This document shows, one piece after another, positions 1 through 7,853 of a stretch of 13,257 nt of DNA (positions are counted from its first letter, which is position 1; the number at the start of each line of letters is the position of its first letter). The DNA comes from Clostridiales bacterium (GTDB taxonomy: Bacteria; Bacillota; Peptococcia; Peptococcales; Peptococcaceae). The translations under genes and the position numbers were made by a program. The notes below the pieces were generated by a model. The model was given only the letters and a program-made list of their open reading frames with translations. It searched no databases and had not been told where the DNA came from. The stretch lies in assembly GCA_003343815.1 (NCBI GenBank), contig QAKL01000067.1, positions 1 through 13,257 of the forward strand, given 5' to 3'.

Positions 1-1740
1 GGCTGTTTGAGTGTGGGGCAGGAGCTGGTGCTCAAACGCGAAAAGGAAAACGCATACGATAATAACGCAATCGCCGTCTATGCAGACGGTAAGCATTTAG
101 GCTATTTAAAGAGAGAATTAGCGCATCATCTGGCGCCGTGCTTTGATCGTAATGTAGCCTATACGGCGAATATCAGCCAGATCACAGGCTTGGATAAAAA
201 TACGCTCGGAGTCAATATCTTTATCCGCCGCGAAAAAGAATTTTCCTGCGTGGACGAGCGCAGTTTATTGGCGAAAAGAAAAGCGGAAATCAGCGCTTTA
301 AATATAAACGAGCAGAAAAAGCTGATCAAGCAGGAAATTTTAGGCGAGTATGATTACAGAGATAAGCAGAAAGAGGCATTAGCCGCTTTGCAAAAAGGCG
401 AAAACGTCTTTTGCATCATGGGTACAGGGCGCGGGAAATCGGCTATTTTCCAAAGCTACAGCGCTTATCTGGCGCTCTCGCAGAAAAAACGCACGGTTAT
501 CGTCTATCCATTGCGCTCGCTGGTTAATGACCAATACAATCGCATGGCGGAGCGTTTAAGTCATTTGGGCTTGGATGTGGTGAAAGCGACCGGCGAGATA
601 AATACCGAGGAGCGCGCCGAATTATACCGCAGACTCAAAAATAATGAGGCAGATGTCATTTTAACTACGCCGGAGTTTTTTTGCTGCAATCAAAAGACGG
701 TTTTTGCCGAGGCGCAAATCGGTTTTGTCGTTTTGGACGAAGCGCATCATTTGGCAGACAGACGAAGCGGCTACAAAAGAATCGTCAGTCTTTTAAAGGA
801 GTTCAAAGGGCAAATTTTAGCTTTAACCGCGACGATGCCTGCAGAAATTTGGGCGAAAATAGGCGATAGTTTGCATTTTGATGAGCTTATTATCGATGGG
901 CACATCCGCGAAAATTTGATTTTGGACGATTGTCGCGGCGTAAAAGAAAAAATAGCGTGGCTTTCCGAATTATTGGCGGAGGACGAAAAAACGATCGTTT
1001 ATGTCAACAGCCGCCGCAAAGCGGTGGAAATCGCTCAAAGCCTGCGCGATCGCTGCGGGGACGAGCGCTTAAAGCGCAAAATATGCTATTACCACGGTGG
1101 GCTTGAGGCGAGCGACCGCAAGATGATCGAAAAGGATTTCCGCGAGGGCATTTTATCCTTTATCATTTCCACCAGCGCTTTCGGTGAGGGAATCGATATC
1201 GGCGACATCAAGCATGTCGTGTTGTATCATTTGAGTTTCTCCTGCGAAGAATATAATCAGCTGGCAGGCAGAGCCGGCCGTAACGGCGAAAAAGCCTACA
1301 TTCATTTGTTATATAACGAGCGCGATAAAAATTTAAACGAGCTTCTTTTGAGTGAAAATTGCCCCAATCGCGAGCTTTTAGTCGCGTTTTACAAAGCCTT
1401 GCGCGCTTTGGGGCGCAAAGGCGAGATTACCTTGACCAACGCACAGCTGGCGCAGCATACCAAAGGCATCAAAAATATCAGCGAAAATGCCGTCAGTCAC
1501 TGGCTGGGGATTTTTGAGGAATTGAATTTCCTTTCCCGCGAGACAAGCGGCAGCAAGCGCACGATAATCATTAACGAAAAACCGAGTAAAACCGATTTAG
1601 AGGAATCTCTGCGCTATACCGAGGGTATCGCGGAAAGAGAAGAATACGATAAATATGCCGAATTAGCGTTTATCAAAGATACGGATAAACTTTTAGAAGC
1701 AATTAACAGACCGATATTTCCCCACTCGATAAATAATTAA
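1..1740 (+). CDS. HIRAN domain plus RecQ-like DEAH helicase, 5'-partial (possible C-terminal part of a RecJ fusion)
   Basis: Superfamily 2 ATP-dependent DNA helicase, 3' portion of a longer gene. The frame is open at base 1 (GGC TGT TTG), so the TTG at 7 is unlikely to be the start; it also falls inside the HIRAN domain. Numbering from that TTG: residues 1-75 are the rest of a HIRAN domain (LKREKENAYDNNAIAVY, then GYLKRELA), a module that binds DNA ends or stalled forks. Helicase motifs follow: motif 0 near YRDKQKEAL (117-125), Walker A GTGRGKS (139-145), DEAH (244-247), TAT (274-276), motif V near GEGIDIGD (393-400) and RecQ-style QLAGRAGRNG (418-427). A winged-helix-like tail (450-577) follows; the cysteine pattern of a RecQ zinc domain is not apparent. 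In Bacillota, recJ commonly stands upstream of rel and dtd, so the missing 5' part may encode a RecJ DHH exonuclease. That is inference. Confidence 0.85.
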   Translation, partial: GCLSVGQELVLKREKENAYDNNAIAVYADGKHLGYLKRELAHHLAPCFDRNVAYTANISQITGLDKNTLGVNIFIRREKEFSCVDERSLLAKRKAEISALNINEQKKLIKQEILGEYDYRDKQKEALAALQKGENVFCIMGTGRGKSAIFQSYSAYLALSQKKRTVIVYPLRSLVNDQYNRMAERLSHLGLDVVKATGEINTEERAELYRRLKNNEADVILTTPEFFCCNQKTVFAEAQIGFVVLDEAHHLADRRSGYKRIVSLLKEFKGQILALTATMPAEIWAKIGDSLHFDELIIDGHIRENLILDDCRGVKEKIAWLSELLAEDEKTIVYVNSRRKAVEIAQSLRDRCGDERLKRKICYYHGGLEASDRKMIEKDFREGILSFIISTSAFGEGIDIGDIKHVVLYHLSFSCEEYNQLAGRAGRNGEKAYIHLLYNERDKNLNELLLSENCPNRELLVAFYKALRALGRKGEITLTNAQLAQHTKGIKNISENAVSHWLGIFEELNFLSRETSGSKRTIIINEKPSKTDLEESLRYTEGIAEREEYDKYAELAFIKDTDKLLEAINRPIFPHSINN

Positions 1741-1748
1741 GGCGGTGA
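1739..1748 (+). promoter_or_regulatory. Shine-Dalgarno site deciding the rel start
   Basis: AAGGCGGTGA differs from the ideal anti-16S sequence AAGGAGGTGA at one base and ends 5 nt before ATG at 1754. The in-frame GTG at 1745 lies inside this site, so ATG 1754 is the better start. The site overlaps the stop codon of the upstream helicase gene, which suggests coupled translation. Confidence 0.75.
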
Positions 1749-1753
1749 GTAAC

Positions 1754-3934
1754 ATGAGATTTAAAGATTTGCTGGATATCGTATATGAAAAAAATCCGCA
1801 GGCTGATTTATGCACTTTGGAGGAGGCTTATCGTTTCGCTGAGGATTTGCATAAGGGACAGTTTCGCAAATCGGGAGAGCCTTATATTAATCACCCTTTG
1901 CATGTGGCGATTATTTTAGCGGAATTAGGTTTGGACGAGCAGGCGATAATCGCAGGGCTGCTCCACGATATAGCCGAGGATACGAGCTGCACTTTGGACG
2001 GATTAGTCGATCATTTCGGTCCTGAAGTGAGCTTTTTGGTAAACGGCGTCACGAAATTAAGCAAATTGGAGTGCACCAACAAAGAAGAACGTCAGCTCGA
2101 AAGCTACCGCAAGATGTTCCTCTCGATGGCAAAAGATATCCGTGTTATTTTAATAAAATTGGCAGACCGGCTGCACAATATGCGTACGCTGAAATACCAG
2201 CCGCCGGAAAAACAGCGCGAAATAGCGCAGGAAACTTTAGAAATTTATGCGCCGATCGCCAATCGTTTAGGTATTTCCAAAATGCAGTGGGAGCTGGAGG
2301 ATTTATGCCTGCGCTATCTGGAGCCGGACAGCTATTATGAGTTGGTCAACAGTATTTCGATGAAACGCCAAGAGCGCGAGGAATACATCAACGAAGTTAT
2401 CGAGATTTTGACTAAAGAACTGGGCAAGGAAAATATCCAGATGGAAATAGCCGGTCGACCGAAGCATTTTTACAGCATTTATAAAAAAATGACCCGCCAG
2501 CATAAGGATTTAAACGAAATTTATGATTTAATTGCCGTGCGCATCATTGTTGATACGATTAAAGACTGCTATGGCGCTTTGGGCGTGGTGCACGCGCTGT
2601 GGAAGCCTATTCCGGGTAGATTTAAAGACTATATCGCCGTGCCTAAAGCTAACGGCTATCAGTCACTGCATACGACGGTTATCGGTCCCCGCGGCGAGAG
2701 GTTTGAAATCCAGATCCGCACCAAAGAAATGCATATTACCGCCGAGTACGGTGTCGCGGCGCATTGGCTCTATAAAGAAAGCGGCAACTCCAACGGCAAA
2801 GGCAGCAGCGGGCAATTAAGCTGGCTGGAGCAACTGCAGGAAATCCAGCAGAGCGCCAGCGATAATAAAGATTTCGTCGAATCGGTCAAAGTAGATTTAT
2901 TTTCCGATACAGTGTTCGTTTTCTCCCCGCGCGGCGATGTTTACGAATTACCCGTAGGCTCGACGCCGATCGACTATGCCTATAAAATTCATACCAATGT
3001 CGGCAACCGCTGTATAGGCTGCAAGGTCAATAATCGCATTGTGCCTTTAGATTACGAGCTGAAAAACGGCGAGATCGTCGAAATATTGACCTCCAAGCAG
3101 GTGAACGGCCCGGGGCAGAACTGGCTCAATATCGCCAAAACGTCGATGGCGAAAAATAAAATTAAGCAGTGGTACAAAAAAGACCGTCGCGAAGAAAATA
3201 TCGTCAAAGGCCGTGAGGCTTTGGAGCGCGAGACGAAAAAACAGGGGCTCGATATCAACCAATTTATTAAAGGTGACAGTTTGAACCAATTGGCGCCGAA
3301 AATCGGCTATCACAACCGCGAGGAAATCCTGATCGCCTTGGGCGCAGGGTCGCTTACGCCGGTGCAGGTGCTCAATCGTTTGAAAGAAGAAACCCATCCT
3401 GCGCCCAAGCAGGAGGAGAATATAGAAGATATTTTAAATAGCAAGAGCAACCGCGAGCATAAAGTCCACCCGAAATCGAAAAATTCCAGCGGCGTGGTAA
3501 TTAACGGACTTGACGGCATGAGTATCCGCTTTGCTCACTGCTGTAAGCCTGTGCCGGGAGATCCGATTGTCGGCTTTGTCACCCGCGGGCGCGGTGTCAC
3601 GGTGCATCATACCGCCTGTCCGAACTTAAAAAGTTTGTCGGAGGAGGAAAAATCGCGTCTGTTGTACGCTTATTGGGAGAATTACGAGGAGGAAGTATTC
3701 CAGGTCAAGCTCCATATCATCGCCCTTGACCGTCCGAAAATTACCGCGGATATTATGACATTGGTCAACGACACTAAGGTGCATATTTCCGCGATTAATT
3801 CGGTTAGTAAAAATTTCCATACAAATATTGACATGAGCTTGGAAATAGCTAACTTAAGCCAGTTAAACATTTTGATCGATAAAATCCGCAGCATCAAAGA
3901 CGTCGAGGACGTTAAGCGCAGTATTGCGGAATAG
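1754..3934 (+). CDS. rel: Bifunctional (p)ppGpp synthetase/hydrolase, long RSH (Rel)
   Basis: Makes (p)ppGpp from ATP and GTP/GDP when ribosomes stall on uncharged tRNA, and hydrolyses it otherwise. The 726 residues show the full long-RSH order. The HD hydrolase domain (about 20-170) contains HPLH and HDIAED (71-76). The synthetase domain (about 230-340) contains RFKDYIAVPK (289-298) and YQSLHT (302-307). A TGS domain spans about 383-447. The zinc-finger/CC segment has HCCKP (595-599) and HTACP (619-623). A C-terminal ACT domain spans about 650-726. An intact HDxxED and the RFKD form of the synthetase loop, rather than the ExDD of E. coli RelA, indicate a bifunctional enzyme. Length matches the family. 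Start ATG 1754 is chosen over GTG 1745 from Shine-Dalgarno spacing. The gene lies 13 bp after the helicase gene and 18 bp before dtd, the usual rel-dtd neighbourhood in Bacillota. Confidence 0.97.
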   Translation: MRFKDLLDIVYEKNPQADLCTLEEAYRFAEDLHKGQFRKSGEPYINHPLHVAIILAELGLDEQAIIAGLLHDIAEDTSCTLDGLVDHFGPEVSFLVNGVTKLSKLECTNKEERQLESYRKMFLSMAKDIRVILIKLADRLHNMRTLKYQPPEKQREIAQETLEIYAPIANRLGISKMQWELEDLCLRYLEPDSYYELVNSISMKRQEREEYINEVIEILTKELGKENIQMEIAGRPKHFYSIYKKMTRQHKDLNEIYDLIAVRIIVDTIKDCYGALGVVHALWKPIPGRFKDYIAVPKANGYQSLHTTVIGPRGERFEIQIRTKEMHITAEYGVAAHWLYKESGNSNGKGSSGQLSWLEQLQEIQQSASDNKDFVESVKVDLFSDTVFVFSPRGDVYELPVGSTPIDYAYKIHTNVGNRCIGCKVNNRIVPLDYELKNGEIVEILTSKQVNGPGQNWLNIAKTSMAKNKIKQWYKKDRREENIVKGREALERETKKQGLDINQFIKGDSLNQLAPKIGYHNREEILIALGAGSLTPVQVLNRLKEETHPAPKQEENIEDILNSKSNREHKVHPKSKNSSGVVINGLDGMSIRFAHCCKPVPGDPIVGFVTRGRGVTVHHTACPNLKSLSEEEKSRLLYAYWENYEEEVFQVKLHIIALDRPKITADIMTLVNDTKVHISAINSVSKNFHTNIDMSLEIANLSQLNILIDKIRSIKDVEDVKRSIAE

Positions 3935-3952
3935 TCAAATATGAGGTGAATT

Positions 3953-4402
3953 ATGCGAGCAGTAGTACAGAGAGTTAAAAACGCCAGTGTTTCCTCCGAG
4001 GGGACACAGTGCGGAGCGATAGAGCAGGGATTAGTCGTTTTTTTAGGCGTGACGCACACAGATACGGAAAAAGATGCCGCTTATTTAGCGGAAAAAATCG
4101 TTAATTTGCGCATTTTTGAGGATAATGAGGGCAAGCTCAATTTATCCGTGAAAGATATAGGCGGTAAAATCATGAGCGTTTCGCAGTTTACGCTTTACGG
4201 CGACTGCCGTAAAGGCCGACGTCCCGGTTTCACCGAGGCGGCGCGCCCCGAAATGGCGAATGAGCTATACGAGAAATTTAATGCTGAATTAAAAAATCAA
4301 GGTATGGAAATTGCGACCGGGGTATTTCAGACCGACATGCAGGTTTCTTTGGTCAATGATGGGCCGATTACCATGCTTTTGGACAGCGGGAAATTATTCT
4401 AA
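3953..4402 (+). CDS. dtd: D-aminoacyl-tRNA deacylase (DTD1 family)
   Basis: Cytosolic proofreading enzyme that removes D-amino acids, and glycine mischarged on tRNA-Ala, from tRNAs. The 149-residue length is standard. The N-terminal MRAVVQRV is typical of the family. Both active-site signatures are present: SQFTL (77-81) and the cross-subunit NDGPIT (135-140), the NxGP[VI]T motif that carries the Gly-cisPro chiral filter. GAGGTGA six to seven bases upstream of the ATG gives a clear ribosome binding site. It lies 18 bp after rel and 15 bp before the hydrolase gene, so it is probably cotranscribed with both. The rel-dtd pairing is conserved in many Bacillota and links translation quality control with the stringent response. 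No abnormality seen. Confidence 0.96.
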   Translation: MRAVVQRVKNASVSSEGTQCGAIEQGLVVFLGVTHTDTEKDAAYLAEKIVNLRIFEDNEGKLNLSVKDIGGKIMSVSQFTLYGDCRKGRRPGFTEAARPEMANELYEKFNAELKNQGMEIATGVFQTDMQVSLVNDGPITMLLDSGKLF

Positions 4403-4417
4403 GCCGAGGAGAAGAAA

Positions 4418-5041
4418 ATGAAAATCAAAAAGATGTTAGTCAGCGAGTTAGAAACCAACTGCTATATTTTAAGCGACGAAGAAACCAAAGAAGCAGTCAT
4501 TATCGATCCGGGCGACGATGGGATCGTGCTGATGGAGTATATCGACGCTGAAAAGTTAAAAGTGAAATATATTTTAAATACCCATGGTCATAACGACCAT
4601 GTGGGCAACGATGACTATATGAAAGAAAAAACTGGCGCTTTGGTCGCCATTCACGCCGATGATGTTGATATTTTGACCAATCCTGAGCTTTATATTGTCG
4701 ATGATGAGATAAAAGCCCAAAGCGCGCCCGATATTATTTTGCATAATGGCGACGAGATCGCTTTCGGCAAATATAAACTGACCGTGCTTTATACCCCCGG
4801 GCATACCAAAGGCGGCGTGTGCTTTTGGGAAAAGGAGCAGAAATTGTGCTTTTCGGGCGATACGCTTTTTCGCGGGACAGTCGGACGCACCGATTTGTAC
4901 GGCGGCGATATTGAGGAGCTTTTAAAAAGCGTGCGCGAGCGTATGGCGAAAATTACCGACGACACGCAAATGTATCCCGGGCATGGACCTGCGACGACGA
5001 TGGGCTACGAGCGTAAATTAAACAGGTATCTGCGCAAATGA
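4418..5041 (+). CDS. Metallo-beta-lactamase-fold hydrolase (YcbL/YqgX-type, glyoxalase II-like)
   Basis: Soluble binuclear-metal hydrolase of the MBL superfamily, 207 residues. The metal ligands are visible: THGHNDH (55-61; H56, H58, D60, H61), PGHT (H129), SGDTLF (D148) and PGHG (H189). The order and spacing fit the short, single-domain glyoxalase II-like group (E. coli YcbL, B. subtilis YqgX), which lacks the C-terminal glutathione-binding domain of true GloB. Hydrolysis of thioesters such as S-lactoylglutathione, or of a bacillithiol or other thiol analogue, is plausible, but the substrate cannot be read from sequence. GAGGAGA before the ATG is a good ribosome binding site. The stop codon overlaps the hemZ start (ATGA), indicating translational coupling. 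This order is common in Bacillota. Confidence 0.92.
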   Translation: MKIKKMLVSELETNCYILSDEETKEAVIIDPGDDGIVLMEYIDAEKLKVKYILNTHGHNDHVGNDDYMKEKTGALVAIHADDVDILTNPELYIVDDEIKAQSAPDIILHNGDEIAFGKYKLTVLYTPGHTKGGVCFWEKEQKLCFSGDTLFRGTVGRTDLYGGDIEELLKSVRERMAKITDDTQMYPGHGPATTMGYERKLNRYLRK

Positions 5042-6474
5042 TGAAACTGTATTTAAGAAAAGACGCAGCCGAATATTACCGCGAGATGCTTGATGTCCTC
5101 CGTATTTTTCAGCCTGATTTTACTTGGAGCGAGGATAGTGAGGGCGCGGAAACGGTTTGGATAGAAAAAATAGCGGACGATAAAGAAATAATGCATATCG
5201 GCGAGACGAGCTTAGCAGTTGATCAAATGGGGCGCGAAACTATCCAGGAGATTCGCCGCGCCCGTGCCACGGTGCTCTATCGCTATTTAAAAGAAAGATT
5301 GAATTCCCGCGGCAGTAAATGGGGCACGTTAACGGGGATGCGGCCGAACAAACTGGTTCATTTTCGTCTGGATAAGGGTGAGGATATCTCCTCGGTTAAA
5401 GAATGGCTCATAAGTGAGTTTACCTGCAGCGAGGAAAAAGCGGCGCTTTTGACCGATGTGGCGGCGCTTCAGCGCGGATTTTTTGAACCGCGCGAGCAGG
5501 CTGTAAAAAGCGCAGGAGTCTATGTCGATATCCCATTTTGCCCGAGCCGCTGCTCGTACTGTACCTTTCCCTCATTTAATCTGCCAAAGCCGCAAAAGAT
5601 GGCTGAATATTTGACGAATTTAAAGCGCGAGATTGCTGCGGTAGCCGAGGCAGCGCATGAGCGTGGGCAGAAAATCAAGGAAATATACATTGGCGGCGGC
5701 ACGCCCACGACCTTAAACGAAGCGGAATTGGAGGATTTGCTTAAATTTTTACAGGAGCAAATGGGTAGCGATTTAGTCGAGTTCACCGTCGAGGCCGGGC
5801 GCCCCGATACGCTCAATCGCCGTAAATTAGAAATCATGCACGAGTTGGGCGTGAGCCGTATCAGTATCAATCCGCAGAGTATGGTCGAAGAAACCTTGCG
5901 GCGGATCGGACGAAGGCATACGGCGGCGGATTTGGAGAAAAAATATTATCTGGCGCGCGAGGTCGGCTTTAATAATATCAATATGGATTTGATTATCGGG
6001 CTGCCGGGCGAAAGAGGAGAAGATTTCGCCTATACTTTAGCCAAAATCGCCGAAATGCAGCCGGAAAATGTGACGATTCACTCGTTAGCGCTGAAACGCT
6101 CCTCACGTCTGAAAGAGGAAGAGGGCTACAAAAGCGAGGGAGCGGCTATTATTGAAGAAATGGCGGCGATGGCAAGCGAGTGGGTTAAAGCAGAGGGCTA
6201 TGTGCCGTATTACCTCTACCGCCAAAAGCATATGGTTAATAATTTGGAAAATATCGGCTATACCAAGCCGGGATTTGAGTCGCTATACAATATCCTCATG
6301 ATGGAGGAACGGCAAAGCATTTACGGCCTGGGTGTCGGCTCCTCCAGCAAATACGTCTGCTCCGACGGCTGGTGCTTGGATGGGGATTTCAATCCCCGAG
6401 ATTTGATTTTGTATAATGAGCGGATCGAGGAAATTATCCAAAGAAAAGTTGACAAAATAAGGTCGATAAGTTAA
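5038..6474 (+). CDS. hemZ: Radical SAM protein HemZ (coproporphyrinogen III dehydrogenase-like)
   Basis: Radical SAM enzyme of the HemN/HemW superfamily, HemZ branch, 478 residues. An N-terminal HemZ-specific region (about 1-160) contains GTLTGMRPNKL (96-106). The radical SAM barrel follows, with VDIPFCPSRCSYC, where C168, C172 and C175 form the CxxxCxxC [4Fe-4S] ligand set. Further on are GGGTPT (219-224) and GLPGE. The family is annotated as oxygen-independent coproporphyrinogen III oxidase, but HemZ activity in haem synthesis is less certain than for HemN, and no other haem genes are nearby. Two start codons, ATG 5038 and ATG 5041, are possible. Neither has a strong Shine-Dalgarno site, so translation is probably coupled to the upstream hydrolase through the ATGA overlap. 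A promoter for the next operon is embedded in its last 26 bases. Confidence 0.92.
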   Translation: MMKLYLRKDAAEYYREMLDVLRIFQPDFTWSEDSEGAETVWIEKIADDKEIMHIGETSLAVDQMGRETIQEIRRARATVLYRYLKERLNSRGSKWGTLTGMRPNKLVHFRLDKGEDISSVKEWLISEFTCSEEKAALLTDVAALQRGFFEPREQAVKSAGVYVDIPFCPSRCSYCTFPSFNLPKPQKMAEYLTNLKREIAAVAEAAHERGQKIKEIYIGGGTPTTLNEAELEDLLKFLQEQMGSDLVEFTVEAGRPDTLNRRKLEIMHELGVSRISINPQSMVEETLRRIGRRHTAADLEKKYYLAREVGFNNINMDLIIGLPGERGEDFAYTLAKIAEMQPENVTIHSLALKRSSRLKEEEGYKSEGAAIIEEMAAMASEWVKAEGYVPYYLYRQKHMVNNLENIGYTKPGFESLYNILMMEERQSIYGLGVGSSSKYVCSDGWCLDGDFNPRDLILYNERIEEIIQRKVDKIRSIS

Positions 6475-6477
6475 AAT
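6449..6477 (+). promoter_or_regulatory. Sigma-A promoter for hisS-aspS
   Basis: A perfect -35 TTGACA (6449-6454), a 17-bp spacer and the -10 TAAAAT (6472-6477, one base from TATAAT) lie at the very end of hemZ. Transcription would begin near 6484 and give a leader of about 100 nt before hisS. Confidence 0.75.
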
Positions 6478-6515
6478 AGAAAAACGAAGCAAAAGAATTT
6501 ATTTCGACGAAAAAG

Positions 6516-6559
6516 CACCGTCTGATGAGGCTTGAGGCGCTTCGGACGGTGTATTTTTT
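6516..6559 (+). terminator. Intrinsic terminator in the hisS leader (possible attenuator)
   Basis: CACCGTCTGA (6516-6525) pairs with TCGGACGGTG (6542-6551) in a 10-bp stem with one G-U pair. It is followed by TA and six T (6554-6559). An A-run just upstream means it could also stop - strand transcription. It lies downstream of the 6449-6477 promoter and about 28 bp before the hisS start. It may therefore end hemZ transcripts, attenuate hisS, or do both. The segment CGAAGC (6485-6490), at the predicted 5' end of the transcript, can pair with GCTTCG (6539-6544), which overlaps the 3' arm of the terminator. That would be a weak antiterminator. Confidence 0.8.
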
Positions 6560-6575
6560 CGAGGAAAATATAAAT

Positions 6576-6582
6576 GAGGTGA
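6576..6582 (+). promoter_or_regulatory. Shine-Dalgarno site deciding the hisS start
   Basis: GAGGTGA ends 5 nt before ATG 6588. The in-frame upstream ATG at 6525 sits inside the terminator stem-loop and has no ribosome binding site, so 6588 is chosen. Confidence 0.8.
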
Positions 6583-6587
6583 ATATC

Positions 6588-7850
6588 ATGCTGACCAACA
6601 GACCGCGCGGCACCAATGATTTTCTGCCCGGAGAAACCGAAAAATGGCAGTATATCGAAGAGAGAATGCGCGCTATCTGCAAAAGTTTCGGCTTTAAGGA
6701 AATCCGCACGCCGATATTTGAGCATACTGAGTTATTTTTGCGCAGTGTGGGCGATACCAGCGATATCGTCGAAAAAGAAATGTATTCCTTTGAAGACAAG
6801 GCGTTTCGTCATTTGACCCTGCGCCCGGAAAATACCGCCGGAGTGGTGCGCGCATTTATCGAGAATCGTTTGTACGCCGAGCCGCAGCCGACCAAGCTTT
6901 ACTACATCGGGCCGATGTTCCGCTACGATCAGCCGCAGGCCGGGCGCTATCGGCAGTTTAATCAATTCGGAGTCGAGGTCATGGGCTCTAATGATCCGTC
7001 GGTAGATGCCGAGGTTATTACCTTGGCTGCAGAGCTATTTAAAAGTTTGGGCTTAAACGGGCTTACGGTGAAAATCAATACCGTCGGCTGCAAGGACTGC
7101 CGCCCTGAGCATGCCCGCAAACTGAAAGAATATTTCGGAGCGTACAAGGACGAGCTGTGCCCGACTTGCCAAAGTCGTTTGGAGCGTAATCCGCTGCGTA
7201 TCTTGGATTGCAAAGAGGAAAAATGCCACAATATCGCTAAAGGCGCGCCGACTACTATCGAGTCAGCCTGCGATAACTGCAAGGATCATTTCGCAAAAGT
7301 GAAAGAATACTTGGATTTAGCGGGTATTCCTTACGAAGTAGATACCAATTTGGTGCGCGGGTTGGATTATTACACCCAGACTGCCTTTGAAATAGTGGTA
7401 AATACGATCGGCTCCGCGCAGAACGCTGTCTGCGGCGGCGGCCGCTACAATGGCCTTTTGGAGCAGTGCGGCGGGACGGATATGCCGGGTATCGGCTTTG
7501 CTGTGGGAATGGAGAGATTACTGCTCACGATGAAAGAGCAGGGGATTAGTTTATCGTTGGAGGAAAATCCGAGCGTGTATATCGCTTCACTGGGCGAAAA
7601 AGCTCAAGGCGCGGCCTTTGATTTAGCTTTAAAACTGCGCCGCAAAGGCATTTATGTCGAAAAGGATTACTTAAACCGCAGCTTAAAGGCGCAGATGAAA
7701 GGTGCCGACCGCATGAAAGTAAAATACGTCGTCATGATCGGTGACGATGAATTGGCAAAAAATAAATTAGTCGTGCGCGCCATGGCAGACGGCAGCCAAG
7801 AAGAAGTAGCGATGGAAGAAATCGTACAGTATCTCGAGGGGAGATTGTAA
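6588..7850 (+). CDS. hisS: Histidine--tRNA ligase
   Basis: Class II aminoacyl-tRNA synthetase that charges tRNA-His. From ATG 6588 it is 420 residues, the usual bacterial length. The start MLTNRPRGTNDFLPGE is the normal HisRS N-terminus. Motif 1 region: RGTNDFLP (7-14). Motif 2: MFRYDQPQAGRYRQF (110-124). HisA signature: LVRGLDYYTQTAFE (255-268). Motif 3: GIGFAVGMERLL (301-312). The C-terminal anticodon-binding domain spans about 328-420. The insertion domain carries four cysteine pairs (C168/C171, C191/C194, C208/C213, C228/C231), suggesting structural zinc sites of the type seen in clostridial HisRS. It lies 3 bp before aspS, so the two are surely cotranscribed. Regulation is probably through the leader terminator; no T-box is present. 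Confidence 0.97.
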   Translation: MLTNRPRGTNDFLPGETEKWQYIEERMRAICKSFGFKEIRTPIFEHTELFLRSVGDTSDIVEKEMYSFEDKAFRHLTLRPENTAGVVRAFIENRLYAEPQPTKLYYIGPMFRYDQPQAGRYRQFNQFGVEVMGSNDPSVDAEVITLAAELFKSLGLNGLTVKINTVGCKDCRPEHARKLKEYFGAYKDELCPTCQSRLERNPLRILDCKEEKCHNIAKGAPTTIESACDNCKDHFAKVKEYLDLAGIPYEVDTNLVRGLDYYTQTAFEIVVNTIGSAQNAVCGGGRYNGLLEQCGGTDMPGIGFAVGMERLLLTMKEQGISLSLEENPSVYIASLGEKAQGAAFDLALKLRRKGIYVEKDYLNRSLKAQMKGADRMKVKYVVMIGDDELAKNKLVVRAMADGSQEEVAMEEIVQYLEGRL

Positions 7851-7853
7851 TTC

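Noticed and set aside
7..9. TTG as the helicase start codon
   Set aside because: It lies inside the HIRAN domain, no Shine-Dalgarno site can be judged, and the frame is open to base 1; the gene must start upstream.
3682..4059. Open frames on the - strand opposite rel/dtd and elsewhere
   Set aside because: No ribosome binding sites or recognisable domains; they are antiparallel to well-supported conserved genes.
6525..6587. Longer HisRS starting at ATG 6525
   Set aside because: The codon is in the terminator stem, has no ribosome binding site, and the added 21 residues are not part of HisRS proteins, while ATG 6588 has GAGGTGA.
6484..6587. T-box riboswitch before hisS
   Set aside because: The leader is about 100 nt, with no T-box motif (AGGGTGGNACCGCG) and no Stem I; only a terminator hairpin is seen.
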